This document shows positions 35,335-43,778 of a DNA stretch of 64,000 nucleotides, one piece after another. Below the pieces are notes generated by a model. The model was not told the origin of the DNA and did not search any database. It saw only the letters and a list, made by a program, of their open reading frames with translations. This stretch comes from Thermoplasmata archaeon (GTDB taxonomy: Archaea > Thermoplasmatota > Thermoplasmata > Lutacidiplasmatales > UBA184). Location of the stretch: contig DAHXNZ010000005.1 in the NCBI GenBank assembly GCA_027365105.1, positions 27,892-91,891 of the forward strand, in the 5' to 3' direction. The position numbers were made by a program, and so were the translations under genes. Within the stretch, counting starts at the first letter, position 1, and every line of letters begins with the position of its first letter.

Positions 35335-36152
35335 GGCGGTGGGAAACGGACCGCCTCGCCCCCGGGCTCGTCCTGCTGTTGGTCGTGGCGTTGGGCATGG
35401 CCGGCCTGGGCGTACCGTCGGCCTCGGCGGCCTCCGCTCCTCCGGCGGTCAACCTGACCGGGTATGTCCACGGGCCGAACGTCTTGGCCCTCTCGGGATC
35501 GGGAAGCTACTTCATCAATGCGTCCGGCGGGCCGGCGGTGCTGCCCAACGGGACGGTCGCGGGGACCATCCAATACTATGCCTCGATGGCCGGCTCCAAC
35601 CTGACCGGGGTCAGCTTCTTCCCGGCCAACGGCACGATCGGGCCGAAGGGACTGACGGCCAAGCTGACGGTCAACAACCTGACCCAGACCCTGGTGCTCC
35701 ACCTCCTCATCGCCTCGACCTACCAGACCCAGAACCAGTCGATCAACCTCACCGACACGGTCCGGGTCGTCCGGCCCTACGTCCTGACGGCGACCGTCGT
35801 CGCCGGAGCCCAGACGATCCTCTCGTTTGCCGCCACGGTCTCCTTGGACGGCCGGCCGGTCGGATCGGTCACCATTCCGACCCTGACCCCCCACCAAACC
35901 TATGCCTTGACCTTCGACTATCCCACCTTGGGACTCTCCTCGGGCTGGCACACGTTCACGATCTCGGTCACCCACGCCCACGGCCTGGTCGAGTTCGCCG
36001 GCGGGGCGCAGACCTACTCCCAGTCGTTTTACATCCCGCCCGCGCCGGTCAACTACACCATCTGGTACATCGCAGGGATTGCCGCGTTCTTCGGGGCCAT
36101 CTTTATATTCGTGGCCCGGGTGGGCGCGCGCCGCCGGAACCGGCGCAAGTAG
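35331..36152 (+). CDS. Secreted membrane-anchored surface protein
   Basis: A 273-residue protein with a signal peptide (RLAPGLVLLLVVALGMAGLG, then SASA), a beta-rich ectodomain of about 200 residues with many N-x-S/T sequons (NLTG, NASG, NGTV, NLTQ) and a C-terminal membrane helix (WYIAGIAAFFGAIFIFVA) with a basic stop-transfer tail. No catalytic motif is seen. The ATG at 35331 overlaps the aglB stop; an ATG at 35319 is also in frame. The overlap implies co-translation with AglB, so it may be a substrate or a surface partner of the glycosylation machine. Function unknown. Confidence 0.75.
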   Translation: MRRWETDRLAPGLVLLLVVALGMAGLGVPSASAASAPPAVNLTGYVHGPNVLALSGSGSYFINASGGPAVLPNGTVAGTIQYYASMAGSNLTGVSFFPANGTIGPKGLTAKLTVNNLTQTLVLHLLIASTYQTQNQSINLTDTVRVVRPYVLTATVVAGAQTILSFAATVSLDGRPVGSVTIPTLTPHQTYALTFDYPTLGLSSGWHTFTISVTHAHGLVEFAGGAQTYSQSFYIPPAPVNYTIWYIAGIAAFFGAIFIFVARVGARRRNRRK

Positions 36153-36185
36153 GATCCGACCGGACCGGTGGTGTAGCAGAAGAGC

Positions 36186-36359
36186 ATGGCAGAGAGCACA
36201 GCTTCGCGGTGCAGTTCATGCGGCGTGGGTATCCCGGCCCAAGGGTCCACAGAGTTCCCCTGCCCCCAGTGCGGAGCGGTCCGGATCGGGCGGTGTGCCC
36301 GGTGCCGGGATCAGAGCGTCCACTACGTCTGTCCGAGCTGCGCCTTCGAAGGTCCGTAG
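36186..36359 (+). CDS. Small zinc-ribbon protein (archaeal translation-associated type)
   Basis: A 57-residue protein with four CxxC knuckles: SRCSSCGVGIP, FPCPQCGAVR, IGRCARCRDQ and YVCPSCAFEG. Two zinc ribbons are expected. It matches the small archaeal Zn-ribbon family (COG2888 type) that is annotated as RNA-binding and usually sits next to aEF-1beta, as here (10 nt upstream). No box A is evident, so it may belong to the aglB transcript or have a weak promoter. Confidence 0.88.
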   Translation: MAESTASRCSSCGVGIPAQGSTEFPCPQCGAVRIGRCARCRDQSVHYVCPSCAFEGP

Positions 36360-36368
36360 GAGCCGTGG

Positions 36369-36635
36369 ATGGGTCAGGTGGCCGTCCTCTTCCGGATCAT
36401 GCCCCAGGGGGTCGAGACCGACCTCAAGGCGGTCGCTGAGGCGCTCCGCAGTCGTATCCCCGCGGGGGTCACGGTGCGTGGCCTTCAGGTCAAGGAGATC
36501 GCCTACGGGCTCAAATCGCTCCTCGTTTCGGTCGTCATGAACGACGAGGGCGGGCTCCTGCCGGCCACCGAAGAAGCGATCGCTCACATCCCCGGGGTCG
36601 AGTCGGTCGAGGTGATGGAGGAGGGCCTGCTTTAG
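36369..36635 (+). CDS. Translation elongation factor aEF-1beta
   Basis: Nucleotide-exchange factor for aEF-1alpha. The 88 aa match the family length and pattern: VLFRIMPQGVETDLKAVAEA, VKEIAYGLKSLLVSVVMND and GVESVEVMEEGLL. It follows the zinc-ribbon gene by 9 nt and precedes a GTG-started membrane protein gene by 18 nt, so the three are likely co-transcribed. Confidence 0.94.
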   Translation: MGQVAVLFRIMPQGVETDLKAVAEALRSRIPAGVTVRGLQVKEIAYGLKSLLVSVVMNDEGGLLPATEEAIAHIPGVESVEVMEEGLL

Positions 36636-36653
36636 GGCCCTGACCTCCCGTCC

Positions 36654-37673
36654 GTGGATCTGTTCACCCACGTCCTCGTGGCCTACCTCATCAGTTTCGG
36701 TCTCGCCGGATCGCACCCCCAGTATCTGGCGGCCGGCGCTCTGGCCGGGGGCCTGCCCGATGCCGACGCGCTCTTCTTCCCGATCGCCCGGCGGTTTCCA
36801 ATCCTGCAGCACCATGGCATCACCCACTCGCTCACCGGGGTGACAATCGTCGCGGTCGCGGGGGGCCTCCTCGGGCCGTACGTCGCCGCCGGCACGTTCG
36901 GGTGGTACTTCCTCGTGATGGAGGCGGGCGGCCTCGCGCACATCGCCCAGGACGGATTCACGAACTTTTCGGTGCCTCCGCTCCTGCCATTTTCCAAGCG
37001 GCGGCTCGAGATCGATGCCGACCGGGCGATCAACTTCGTCACCCTGATCGTTTCGGTGGTCGCTTTTTACGTCCTGCTGGGGCTTGAACGGAATCGGGTG
37101 CCGTACGCCTGGTATCTCGATACCCTCTACCTCCTCGCCGCCTTCTTTGTGGCCTACTTCGCCGTCCGGCTGGCGGCCCGCCTCTACATCGGCCGTCACC
37201 TCCATGAGTGGGGGGAGTTCCAGCGACCGGTCCCGACCAGCCACCCGCTCCGATGGATCCTGATTTCGGAGTCCAAGGCGGCGGGCCGGTTCCGTACCAC
37301 CTACGGTCACTATGTCCTGGGCCGGGGGGTCGTGGACGGCCCGCACACGGTGGATGTTCCGCTGACGGCGGTCCCCCTGGGCCGGACGGTCGCTACGGCC
37401 CAGGAGGCGCTCGACCAGTCGTACTCCCTCGCCCGCGTCCGCAACCGGTTCCTCGAGGACTCCTATCAGTTTGGTCAGGCCGAGCGGGGACCCCACGGCG
37501 GGTGGATCGCGACCTGGTACTCCCTCGAATTCGGCATGTTGGGCCGGGCCGCGGCCGTCCGGGTGGCGTTTCCGCCCGACGGGAGCGCCCCCGCCGTGCA
37601 CTCCGCATGGCAGCGGATTCCCGCCCGCTGGAAGCGAGGCCCCGGCCCGATCCGCGCTGAGGACCGGCCCTAG
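36654..37673 (+). CDS. Membrane-bound metal-dependent hydrolase, YdjM/DUF457-like
   Basis: A 339-residue protein. The N-terminal 170 residues have four or five membrane helices and the DUF457 pattern: DLFTHVLVAYLISFGLAG, GGLPDADALFFPI, ILQHHGITHSLTG (metal-type His cluster) and AHIAQDGFTNF. The C-terminal half is soluble and mixed alpha/beta with no motif that I recognise. It starts with GTG. The family is named for a predicted metal-dependent hydrolase activity that is not well characterised. Confidence 0.72.
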   Translation: MDLFTHVLVAYLISFGLAGSHPQYLAAGALAGGLPDADALFFPIARRFPILQHHGITHSLTGVTIVAVAGGLLGPYVAAGTFGWYFLVMEAGGLAHIAQDGFTNFSVPPLLPFSKRRLEIDADRAINFVTLIVSVVAFYVLLGLERNRVPYAWYLDTLYLLAAFFVAYFAVRLAARLYIGRHLHEWGEFQRPVPTSHPLRWILISESKAAGRFRTTYGHYVLGRGVVDGPHTVDVPLTAVPLGRTVATAQEALDQSYSLARVRNRFLEDSYQFGQAERGPHGGWIATWYSLEFGMLGRAAAVRVAFPPDGSAPAVHSAWQRIPARWKRGPGPIRAEDRP

Positions 37674-37863
37674 GCGAGCCGTCCCCCCTCGCCGGGGAGG
37701 CCGGGAGGGGTCTTCGTTCGCCCCCCTACGGGGTCAATCGTCCGGCATCGGTGGGTAGTCGAAAAAAGTCGTGGGGGGGATCCGCGGGGGTCCGGCACCC
37801 TGAAGTGCCGCGACACGTCCGCGCATGCAATCCCCCCGAAGGGATCCGCAAGGTGTTCCCACC

Positions 37864-37917
37864 TTACTTCTTGCCCTTCTTGCTGCTGCTCTTCTTGCCT
37901 TTCTTCTTTGCCGGCAT
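37864..37917 (-). CDS. Lysine-rich micro-ORF, 17 aa
   Basis: ATG to TAA encodes MPAKKKGKKSSSKKGKK. It is preceded by GGAGGAG (37934-37928) with a 10-nt spacer, one of the best ribosome-binding sites in the window, and by box A-like TCTAAATG (about 37977-37970), which would give a leader of about 30 nt. Ten of 17 residues are Lys, so nucleic-acid or ribosome association is plausible but unproven. It lies in a 400-nt gap that otherwise lacks a gene. I do not recognise it as a known tiny ribosomal protein such as L41e. Confidence 0.5.
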   Translation of the reverse strand: MPAKKKGKKSSSKKGKK

Positions 37918-38075
37918 CGTTCTCAGTCTCCTCCGGTAGGAGGAGCTGGAGAGGGGGATGCACTCCTCCCATTTAGACATATGGTCCGGGCTCGATCGGA
38001 CGGCCGTCCCGATCCCCGGCCGCCGGTGATCGGGCCCGAGGGCCCCCGGCCCTTCGGGGCGAGAGCGGAGCGTAA

Positions 38076-39017
38076 ATGCCGCCGCGCACTCACCGGCGCG
38101 TGGTCGAGGAGCCGGACCGGGAACTTCGCTCCAAGTGGATCGTGATTTCGGGGGCGACCAGCGGCCTGGGCTTCGAGGTGGCGGCCGGACTGGCCCGTGC
38201 AGGCTACTCCCTCGCCCTCATCGGGCGATCGGGCGAGCGATTGGCCCGGACCCGGGCCGCGCTGACTTCCGGCACCCCCCGGGCCGAGATCCGACTCTTC
38301 CAGGCCGACCTCTCCGAACTTAAAGCGACGGATTCGGTCGCCTCGTCGATCGCCGAGGGCCTGGATCGGATCGACGGCCTGGTCAACAACGCGGGCGGAA
38401 TCTTTGCCCCACTCCAGCTGACTTCGGAGGGGATCGAACGGACCTGGGCCCTCAACGTCCTCTCGCCGTTTTTGTTGACCGAGCGACTGCTGCCTCAGCT
38501 GGCGGCGAGCGGCGCCGGGCGGGTCGTCAGCATTTCGTCGGCGGCCCATGGGACCGGTCGTCTCCGCTGGGACGATCTCCAGCGGCGGAGCGCCTACGGC
38601 GCCTGGGGGGCCTATGCCCAGTCGAAGCTCGCCCTGCTGATGCTCACCTACGAGTGGGCGCGACGAACGCGCGAACTGCCGGTGACCTTCAATGCCGTGC
38701 ATCCCGGCTTCGTCCGCACCTCCTTCGGCCTCTCCGCGGCGGGCCCGCTCAGGGCCCTGGTCCGGTTCGCCATGATCGGGGCGGTCTCCCCCCGGACCGC
38801 CGCCCGAACCCCGGTTCACCTCATCACCGCCGAGGATCTCGGCACGGGAAAGTACTTCGCCCATGAGCAGGCTCGGCGCTCCTCGGCCCGGTCGTACCGA
38901 GCCGAGGAGGCCCGTCGGCTCTACGCGGAGTGCGCCCGGGAAGTGGCCGCCGTACTGTTCGACCGATCCCTCCGGCCCACCCCGGTCACGGCCGAGGTGA
39001 GCGGAACCGGCTCGTGA
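38076..39017 (+). CDS. Short-chain dehydrogenase/reductase, retinol-dehydrogenase-like
   Basis: A classical SDR of 313 aa. The Rossmann start is VISGATSGLGFEVAAGLARAG, followed by LVNNAGGIF, the catalytic Ser in VVSISSAAHG, and YAQSK with Tyr and Lys. The pattern ERTWALNVLSPFLLTERLLP resembles retinol-dehydrogenase-like SDRs; the substrate is unknown. The ATG at 38076 is used, but a GTG at 38100 is 26 nt after TAAATG and may be the true leaderless start. The gene is divergent from the micro-ORF and convergent with a small gene, overlapping it by 32 nt. Confidence 0.85.
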   Translation: MPPRTHRRVVEEPDRELRSKWIVISGATSGLGFEVAAGLARAGYSLALIGRSGERLARTRAALTSGTPRAEIRLFQADLSELKATDSVASSIAEGLDRIDGLVNNAGGIFAPLQLTSEGIERTWALNVLSPFLLTERLLPQLAASGAGRVVSISSAAHGTGRLRWDDLQRRSAYGAWGAYAQSKLALLMLTYEWARRTRELPVTFNAVHPGFVRTSFGLSAAGPLRALVRFAMIGAVSPRTAARTPVHLITAEDLGTGKYFAHEQARRSSARSYRAEEARRLYAECAREVAAVLFDRSLRPTPVTAEVSGTGS

Positions 39018-39264
39018 GGCCCCGCGCGACCAGCTGACGGTCGACCGCCGCGAGCTGAGCGATGTGCTCAGGGCAGACCTGAAATGAGCGCCAGGGGGCT
39101 GCCGGCGAATCGGGGGGGGCTGGGGCCGTCCAGAGTTCGACACGGCGGGGCCGGTCGTCGCATCCCCCGCCCAGTTCGGGGGTCGGAGGTCCGAGGATGT
39201 CCCGGAACGCCGAGTCGTACGCGATCCCCATCTCGCAGAGCGGGCGTTGGAAGAGGTGACTCAT
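38986..39264 (-). CDS. Hypothetical small protein, 92 aa
   Basis: Starts MSHLFQRPLCEMGIAYDSAF and ends with QVCPEHIAQLAAVDRQLVAR and a basic tail. Two Cys and nearby His (CEMG, CPEH) could bind a metal, but this is speculation. The composition is more protein-like than the surrounding chance frames. Its end overlaps the 3' end of the SDR gene. I do not recognise the family. Confidence 0.5.
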   Translation of the reverse strand: MSHLFQRPLCEMGIAYDSAFRDILGPPTPELGGGCDDRPRRVELWTAPAPPDSPAAPWRSFQVCPEHIAQLAAVDRQLVARGLTSRFRSPRP

Positions 39265-39394
39265 TCGAATCGATTCTGGGACGCTCTCCTCGGCTTCAAG
39301 GCTTGCCCCGTCCGGCCCGCGCGAGGGATGCGGGTTCCGCGTCGGCCCTGGCGGGGTTCCGAGAGGCTTTACGGTCATCGAGCTCCCCCCGGCC

Positions 39395-40477
39395 GTGAGC
39401 GACGCCCGGCCTTCCCGTGCGACCCGAAGGATGATGCGGCGCCTCTTTGGCGGGTACGCCCAGACCGTGGTGACTCAGATGATCCGCCTCGGCTTCGAGC
39501 TCGGGCTGTGGGAGCGGTTGGCCGAGGCGCCTCGGACCAGCGCCGGACTCGCCGCAGCCACCGGCCTGGACGAGCGCCCCGTCCGGGAATGGCTTTCGGC
39601 GGTGGCCGCCGCCCGGCTGGCCCGGTACGACCCGAACCGGGCGGTCTTCTCCTTGGACCCGCCGGCCCGGGCCTGTCTCACCGGCCGTGCGATTTCCAAT
39701 CTGGCCGCCGGGAGCCAGATGGCGACCGCCGCCCTCGCGGCCTGGCCGAGGATTGTCCGGGGATTTCGAGGGAACGGGGTTCCGTACCGGGCCTACGCAC
39801 CGGAGTTTCCGAGGGCGATGGCCCGCCTCAACCGGACCCGGTACGACGCGCTGTTCGTCGACCGGTACCTGGCCCTCGCCCCAGGGCTGAGCGCTCGGTT
39901 GCGCCGGGGGGCCTCGGTCCTTGAGGTCGGTTGCGGTGACGGCCATGTCACCAACCTGATGGCGGCCGCCTTTCCCCGCTCCCGATTCGTTGGGGCGGAT
40001 GCGGAGGACCTCCCCCTCGCCTGGGCCCGTCGGGAGTCCCGGGCGATGGGGCTGACGAACGTCCGGTTCGTGCGGCGGGAGATTCGGCGGCTCCCGACCC
40101 GCCCGGCCTGGGACCTCCTCCTGGCATTGGATATGATCCACGATCTCGCCGATCCCGGGGAAAGCCTGACCCGCCTGGTCCCGAGCCTCCGCCCCGGCGG
40201 GTGGTTCTTCGCGGTCGAACCCCGCGTCGCGGGCCCCCTCGAAGCGAACATCGGCAACCTGGGAGCGGCCTACCTCTACGGCATCAGCACCCTCTACTGC
40301 ACCATGGTCGCCCGCTCGGCGGGCGGGGACGCGCTCGGAGCGGCCTGGGGGCCCGATCGGGCTCGGGCGCTGCTCCGCCGCTGCGGCCTGACCCGCGTTC
40401 GATGCCAGGAGGCACCGGCCAACTCCCTCTCCATGGTGCTCACCGCCCGCGCCCCGGGCCCGATGGATTCTCCATGA
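39395..40477 (+). CDS. SAM-dependent methyltransferase, class I, with N-terminal winged helix
   Basis: A 360-residue protein. Residues about 15-90 look like the dimerisation/winged-helix domain of O-methyltransferases (LGFELGLWERLAEAPRTSAG, then LAAATGLDERPVREWL). The catalytic Rossmann domain starts near residue 165 with SVLEVGCGDGHVTNLMAAAF (motif I), FVGADAEDLPLAWARRE (motif II) and LLLALDMIHDLADPGESL. The substrate is unknown; small-molecule O-methylation is the family tendency. The start is a GTG 27 nt after CTTTACGG. The stop overlaps the start of the next gene (ATGA), so the pair is an operon. Confidence 0.85.
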   Translation: MSDARPSRATRRMMRRLFGGYAQTVVTQMIRLGFELGLWERLAEAPRTSAGLAAATGLDERPVREWLSAVAAARLARYDPNRAVFSLDPPARACLTGRAISNLAAGSQMATAALAAWPRIVRGFRGNGVPYRAYAPEFPRAMARLNRTRYDALFVDRYLALAPGLSARLRRGASVLEVGCGDGHVTNLMAAAFPRSRFVGADAEDLPLAWARRESRAMGLTNVRFVRREIRRLPTRPAWDLLLALDMIHDLADPGESLTRLVPSLRPGGWFFAVEPRVAGPLEANIGNLGAAYLYGISTLYCTMVARSAGGDALGAAWGPDRARALLRRCGLTRVRCQEAPANSLSMVLTARAPGPMDSP

Positions 40478-41169
40478 GGTCGGGCGGAACCGGCTCGCTC
40501 CGCCCGGTTTGGATCGCCGGGACCGGAGATCCCGCCGTGGTCCTGTCCGCGTACCGGGACGGCCCGGAGGAGTGGCGACGGGTCGCCCTCGGCCTTTCGC
40601 GCAGTCTTCGGATCTTGATGGTCGGTCCGACGCCCCACGGGGCGGCCGGGGACCCCGAGCGCGATCTCCCCCGCCCGGACCCCGATGAGGAGCTGGGAGA
40701 GCTCCTCCGGAGGCTCGACCACTGGCCGGCCCACCTCATCGGAGTCGGCGCCGAAGCAGGGCGAGCCCTCGAAGTGGCCCATCTCCACCCGGAACTGGTG
40801 CGCGGGATGGTGCTTCACGAGCCGACAGGAAGCCTCGGCGCGCGATCCCGGTCCGGTCCGGCCCCGGGGATGGCACGCCCGGAGGATCCGGACGACCGGC
40901 CCGGTCTCGCGGAGTCGCCCGCGGAACCCGCGGCGTGGATGGGGGGGGCCATGGCCTCCGGTGACCTGGAGCACCCGGTCCTCGTCTCCGCCGGGTCGGA
41001 GAGCCCCTGGCCGCGTCGTGAGGCCGCCCACCGGCTCGCCGGCCGGCTTCCCAACGCGCGCTGGCTCCTTCTTCCGGGAGTCGCCGGCCGCCCCCACCTG
41101 GAGTCCCCGGACCTGTTCATGGCTGTCGTGACGGAGTTTCTGACCGTCCGATCGGTTTCGCCGTCCTGA
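40474..41169 (+). CDS. Alpha/beta-hydrolase-like protein with altered nucleophile site
   Basis: A 231-residue protein with the alpha/beta-hydrolase pattern: HLIGVGAEAGRALEVAHLHP, then VRGMVLHEPTG, VLVSAGSESPWPRREAAHRL and a terminal GRPHLESPDLFMAVVTEFL, where the His would be catalytic. The nucleophile elbow, normally G-x-S-x-G, reads GVGAEAG with no Ser, Cys or Asp at the expected place. It may therefore be a non-catalytic or divergent member. It is translationally coupled to the methyltransferase upstream. The last 53 nt overlap the convergent antiporter gene. Confidence 0.65.
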   Translation: MRSGGTGSLRPVWIAGTGDPAVVLSAYRDGPEEWRRVALGLSRSLRILMVGPTPHGAAGDPERDLPRPDPDEELGELLRRLDHWPAHLIGVGAEAGRALEVAHLHPELVRGMVLHEPTGSLGARSRSGPAPGMARPEDPDDRPGLAESPAEPAAWMGGAMASGDLEHPVLVSAGSESPWPRREAAHRLAGRLPNARWLLLPGVAGRPHLESPDLFMAVVTEFLTVRSVSPS

Positions 41170-42514
41170 AGGACAGGCTGCGAGGACCCTGCTCCTGGGG
41201 CAAGGGGGGACGGGCAGGGCTCCGGAGGAGCGGCGCCTCGAACGATAGCGGGATTCCGGGGACCTGAGTTCCCGCAGGCTCGGGCGTCGGCGGGAGCGCC
41301 GGGAGCGAGAAGAGCCGAAGGGTCATCAGGATGTTCGTGCCCACAATCAGGACAAAACCGGGCAGCAAGAGCACCTGGAGGCCCGGGAAGAAGGCGATGG
41401 GGAGGACCAGCAGGACCGCGTTGGTGAGCCCCCGGCCATACAGCGCGCCGAGATGGTCGGCCCCGGTCGGGCTGATGGTCCCCCGCTGGGCCACCTCGGT
41501 GGCGATCAGCCGGCGCAGGTAGTAGAGGGCCACCGGCAGGATGACGACCGCCACGATCACCCCCAGCGCGAGCGGTTGGAGGGGGACGATCACACCGATC
41601 ATGAAGAGGAAGACCGCCCGGAGCAGCGAGGAGAACTCACCCTGCATCCGGCGGAACCCGCTCCCCAGTTGGAAGGGTCGCGGAGTGGGTCGCCCTCGCC
41701 ACCGGGCGAAGGCGACCCGGAGGGGAAACTCGTTCGCGATGAGGATCCCGAGCACCAGAACCGCGAACACTCCGGTGCCCCCCAGCACCTCGGTGATCGC
41801 ATAGACCACCAGGAGGATGCCGAGCAGGGCGACCAGGGCGAAGGGTCGGTCCTGCCAGCGGGTAAGGAACTGCCGGACCAGGAGTGCCCCCAGGAGCCCG
41901 ATCCCGATCGCCACGGGCAAGGGCAGAAGCACCGACAGCGCCACGGTGTTGCTGACCTGGCCCGGGGTGGCCGCCAGCACGGTCAAGAGCACGCTCAGAC
42001 CGACGATCGATAGGGTATCCTCCACCGCCCCGTCGAGATGCACGTACGCCCGCAGGCTGGGGTCGGAGATGAGGCGGCTCGCGATCGGGATGATGACCGC
42101 GCCCGAGGCGCAGGCGAAGGCGACGGCGAAGATGAGCGACAGGTCGACCTGACCCGGGGCGAAGAGCAGCAGGCCGACCCCAAACAACAGCCCGAACGCA
42201 ACCGCCCAGCTCGTCACGGCAAACAGCACCGCCGAGGCCGCGAACGGTCGGATGAGCCGGGCATTCATGTCGAGCCCCGCGTCGTAGAGGATGATCACCA
42301 GGGCCGCCGTACCGACCAACGGGGCCAGGGTGAGGATCGGACCGGGAGGGATCAGGTGGAAGAGCGGGCCTGCGGCGAATCCGAACGCGATCAGCCAGAG
42401 GACATCCGGGAAGCGGAAGCGTTCGGTCAGAAGGTCACTCGCGAAGCTGATGAGCAGCACCCCTCCGAGCACCAGCAGATCGACCGTCGTCGAGGGAAAG
42501 GTGAGGAACGTCAT
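41117..42514 (-). CDS. Cation/proton antiporter (CPA family, NhaP/KefB-like)
   Basis: A 465-residue membrane protein with 12-13 helices, followed by a Pro/Arg-rich cytosolic tail of about 65 residues. The N-terminus DLLVLGGVLLISFASDLLTERF, the charged LYDAGLDMNARLIRPF segment, DGAVEDTLSIVGLSVLL and VFLFMIGVIVPLQ match sodium(potassium)/proton antiporters. The paired acidic residues of helix 5 are in HLDGAVEDTLS. Expected role: pH and ion homeostasis. It follows fadH-like on the same strand by 46 nt and may be in the same transcript. Confidence 0.85.
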   Translation of the reverse strand: MTFLTFPSTTVDLLVLGGVLLISFASDLLTERFRFPDVLWLIAFGFAAGPLFHLIPPGPILTLAPLVGTAALVIILYDAGLDMNARLIRPFAASAVLFAVTSWAVAFGLLFGVGLLLFAPGQVDLSLIFAVAFACASGAVIIPIASRLISDPSLRAYVHLDGAVEDTLSIVGLSVLLTVLAATPGQVSNTVALSVLLPLPVAIGIGLLGALLVRQFLTRWQDRPFALVALLGILLVVYAITEVLGGTGVFAVLVLGILIANEFPLRVAFARWRGRPTPRPFQLGSGFRRMQGEFSSLLRAVFLFMIGVIVPLQPLALGVIVAVVILPVALYYLRRLIATEVAQRGTISPTGADHLGALYGRGLTNAVLLVLPIAFFPGLQVLLLPGFVLIVGTNILMTLRLFSLPALPPTPEPAGTQVPGIPLSFEAPLLRSPARPPLPQEQGPRSLSFRTAKPIGRSETPSRQP

Positions 42515-42560
42515 CGCGAGACCCTCCGGCCGGGCGGTGGACGGCCGGGCACCCCGGGGA

Positions 42561-43403
42561 TCATTCGGGATGACCGTCCTGGGAAGTCCGACGAGCGGGC
42601 GTCGTGGGGCCTTCGGGTCGGAGGAGCGGAAGGAGCCCCGTCCCCAACCACTGCCCCCCGTCCACGGTCAGCACCTGCCCGGTGATGTAGGAGGCCCGTG
42701 GGCCGGCAAGAAACGCCACGCTCTCGGCGATCTCCTCCGCCGTTCCGAACCGTCCGAGGGGAACGCCTCGAGTCACGGCCCGGGTGACCTCCCCATCGGT
42801 CCAGAGCCGCTGGTCGGTCCCCTCGGTGTGGACCGGGCCGGGGGCGACCGCGTTCACCCGGATTCCATACCCGGCCCACTCCACGGCCAAGGTGCGGGTG
42901 AGAGCGAGGACGCCGGCCTTGGCGGCGGCGGAGTGCGCGGTCCCGGGCCCGGCCATCCAGGCGTAGGCCGCGACGATGTTCACGATGGCGCTCGACGCAC
43001 GTTCCTGGAGGAGGGGGAACGCCGCCCGGCAGCAGAAGAAGGTCCCGTTGAGCACAATGCCGATGACCGCCCGCCATCCGTTCGGGGTGATCGCCTCCGC
43101 CGGAGCCACAAAGTTTCCGGCGGCATTGTTGACCAGAAGGTCGAGCCGGCCATACTCCTCACGGATCCGGTGCATCAGCTCATCGACGGCCGACTCCGAC
43201 CGCACGTCGGTCCGGACGGTCAGGACCCGGGCGCCGGCGGCCCGGAGCGTCTGAGATCCCGCCTCCAGATGGGCCGGATCCCGGCTCGCCAAAGTAAGGT
43301 CGTATCCGTCCCGGGCCAGCCGTTCGGCCATCGCGAGGCCCAAGCCGGTGCCCCCTCCGGTCACGAGGGCGCAACGCCGGTCGCTCGGGGGGGAGGCAGC
43401 CAC
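42561..43403 (-). CDS. SDR, 2,4-dienoyl-CoA reductase (FadH/DECR2) type
   Basis: A 280-residue NADPH-dependent reductase. ALVTGGGTGLGLAMAERLA is the cofactor loop and LVNNAAGNFVAP is typical of the dienoyl-CoA reductase branch. At the active site the usual YxxxK reads HSAAAK within GPGTAHSAAAKAGVLALTR, followed by LAVEWAGYGIRVNAVAPGP; this His variant is normal in DECR2 and Bacillus FadH. It would reduce dienoyl-CoA in the degradation of unsaturated acyl chains. The start is a GTG 21 nt after the thioredoxin gene, with GGGGGAG before it. Confidence 0.83.
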   Translation of the reverse strand: MAASPPSDRRCALVTGGGTGLGLAMAERLARDGYDLTLASRDPAHLEAGSQTLRAAGARVLTVRTDVRSESAVDELMHRIREEYGRLDLLVNNAAGNFVAPAEAITPNGWRAVIGIVLNGTFFCCRAAFPLLQERASSAIVNIVAAYAWMAGPGTAHSAAAKAGVLALTRTLAVEWAGYGIRVNAVAPGPVHTEGTDQRLWTDGEVTRAVTRGVPLGRFGTAEEIAESVAFLAGPRASYITGQVLTVDGGQWLGTGLLPLLRPEGPTTPARRTSQDGHPE

Positions 43404-43424
43404 AGCTCCCCCAGAAGGTTCGGT

Positions 43425-43775
43425 CTAATCAATTCGCTGATGCGGGTGACCGGTGAGTTCGCGGGCCGTCTCATCGAGCGACCGGGTCGGGAGTCCCCGG
43501 CCGGCCACCCCGTCGCGCCGGGCGACCGCTGCCCCGTCGAGGAACCCGACCAAGGTCGGTACGACTTCAATCGCAAAGCGGTCCCAGAGCACCGAATCCA
43601 GGTCGGTGACATCCCCGATGGCCACCCGGATCCCGGCGGGAGGTCGCCAGGACTCCAAGTGCGCCCGGAATCTCTGGCAGAAGGGGCACCAGTCGGCCAA
43701 GAACGCCACCATCCAACGGCCGGGCCGACGCAGGCGCAGGCCCTCGAACTCGCGGTCGGTGAGCTTTTCCAGCAT
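43425..43775 (-). CDS. Thioredoxin-family protein (CPFC)
   Basis: A 116-residue thioredoxin fold: WMVAFLADWCPFCQRFRAHL carries the redox pair CPFC near residue 30, and EVVPTLVGFLDG contains the cis-Pro. The CPFC dipeptide, unlike the CGPC of the thioredoxin at 58193, suggests a different redox potential or partner. It starts 3 nt after the Nudix-like gene and precedes the fadH-like gene, so all three probably share a transcript. Confidence 0.85.
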   Translation of the reverse strand: MLEKLTDREFEGLRLRRPGRWMVAFLADWCPFCQRFRAHLESWRPPAGIRVAIGDVTDLDSVLWDRFAIEVVPTLVGFLDGAAVARRDGVAGRGLPTRSLDETARELTGHPHQRID

Positions 43776-43778
43776 GGT

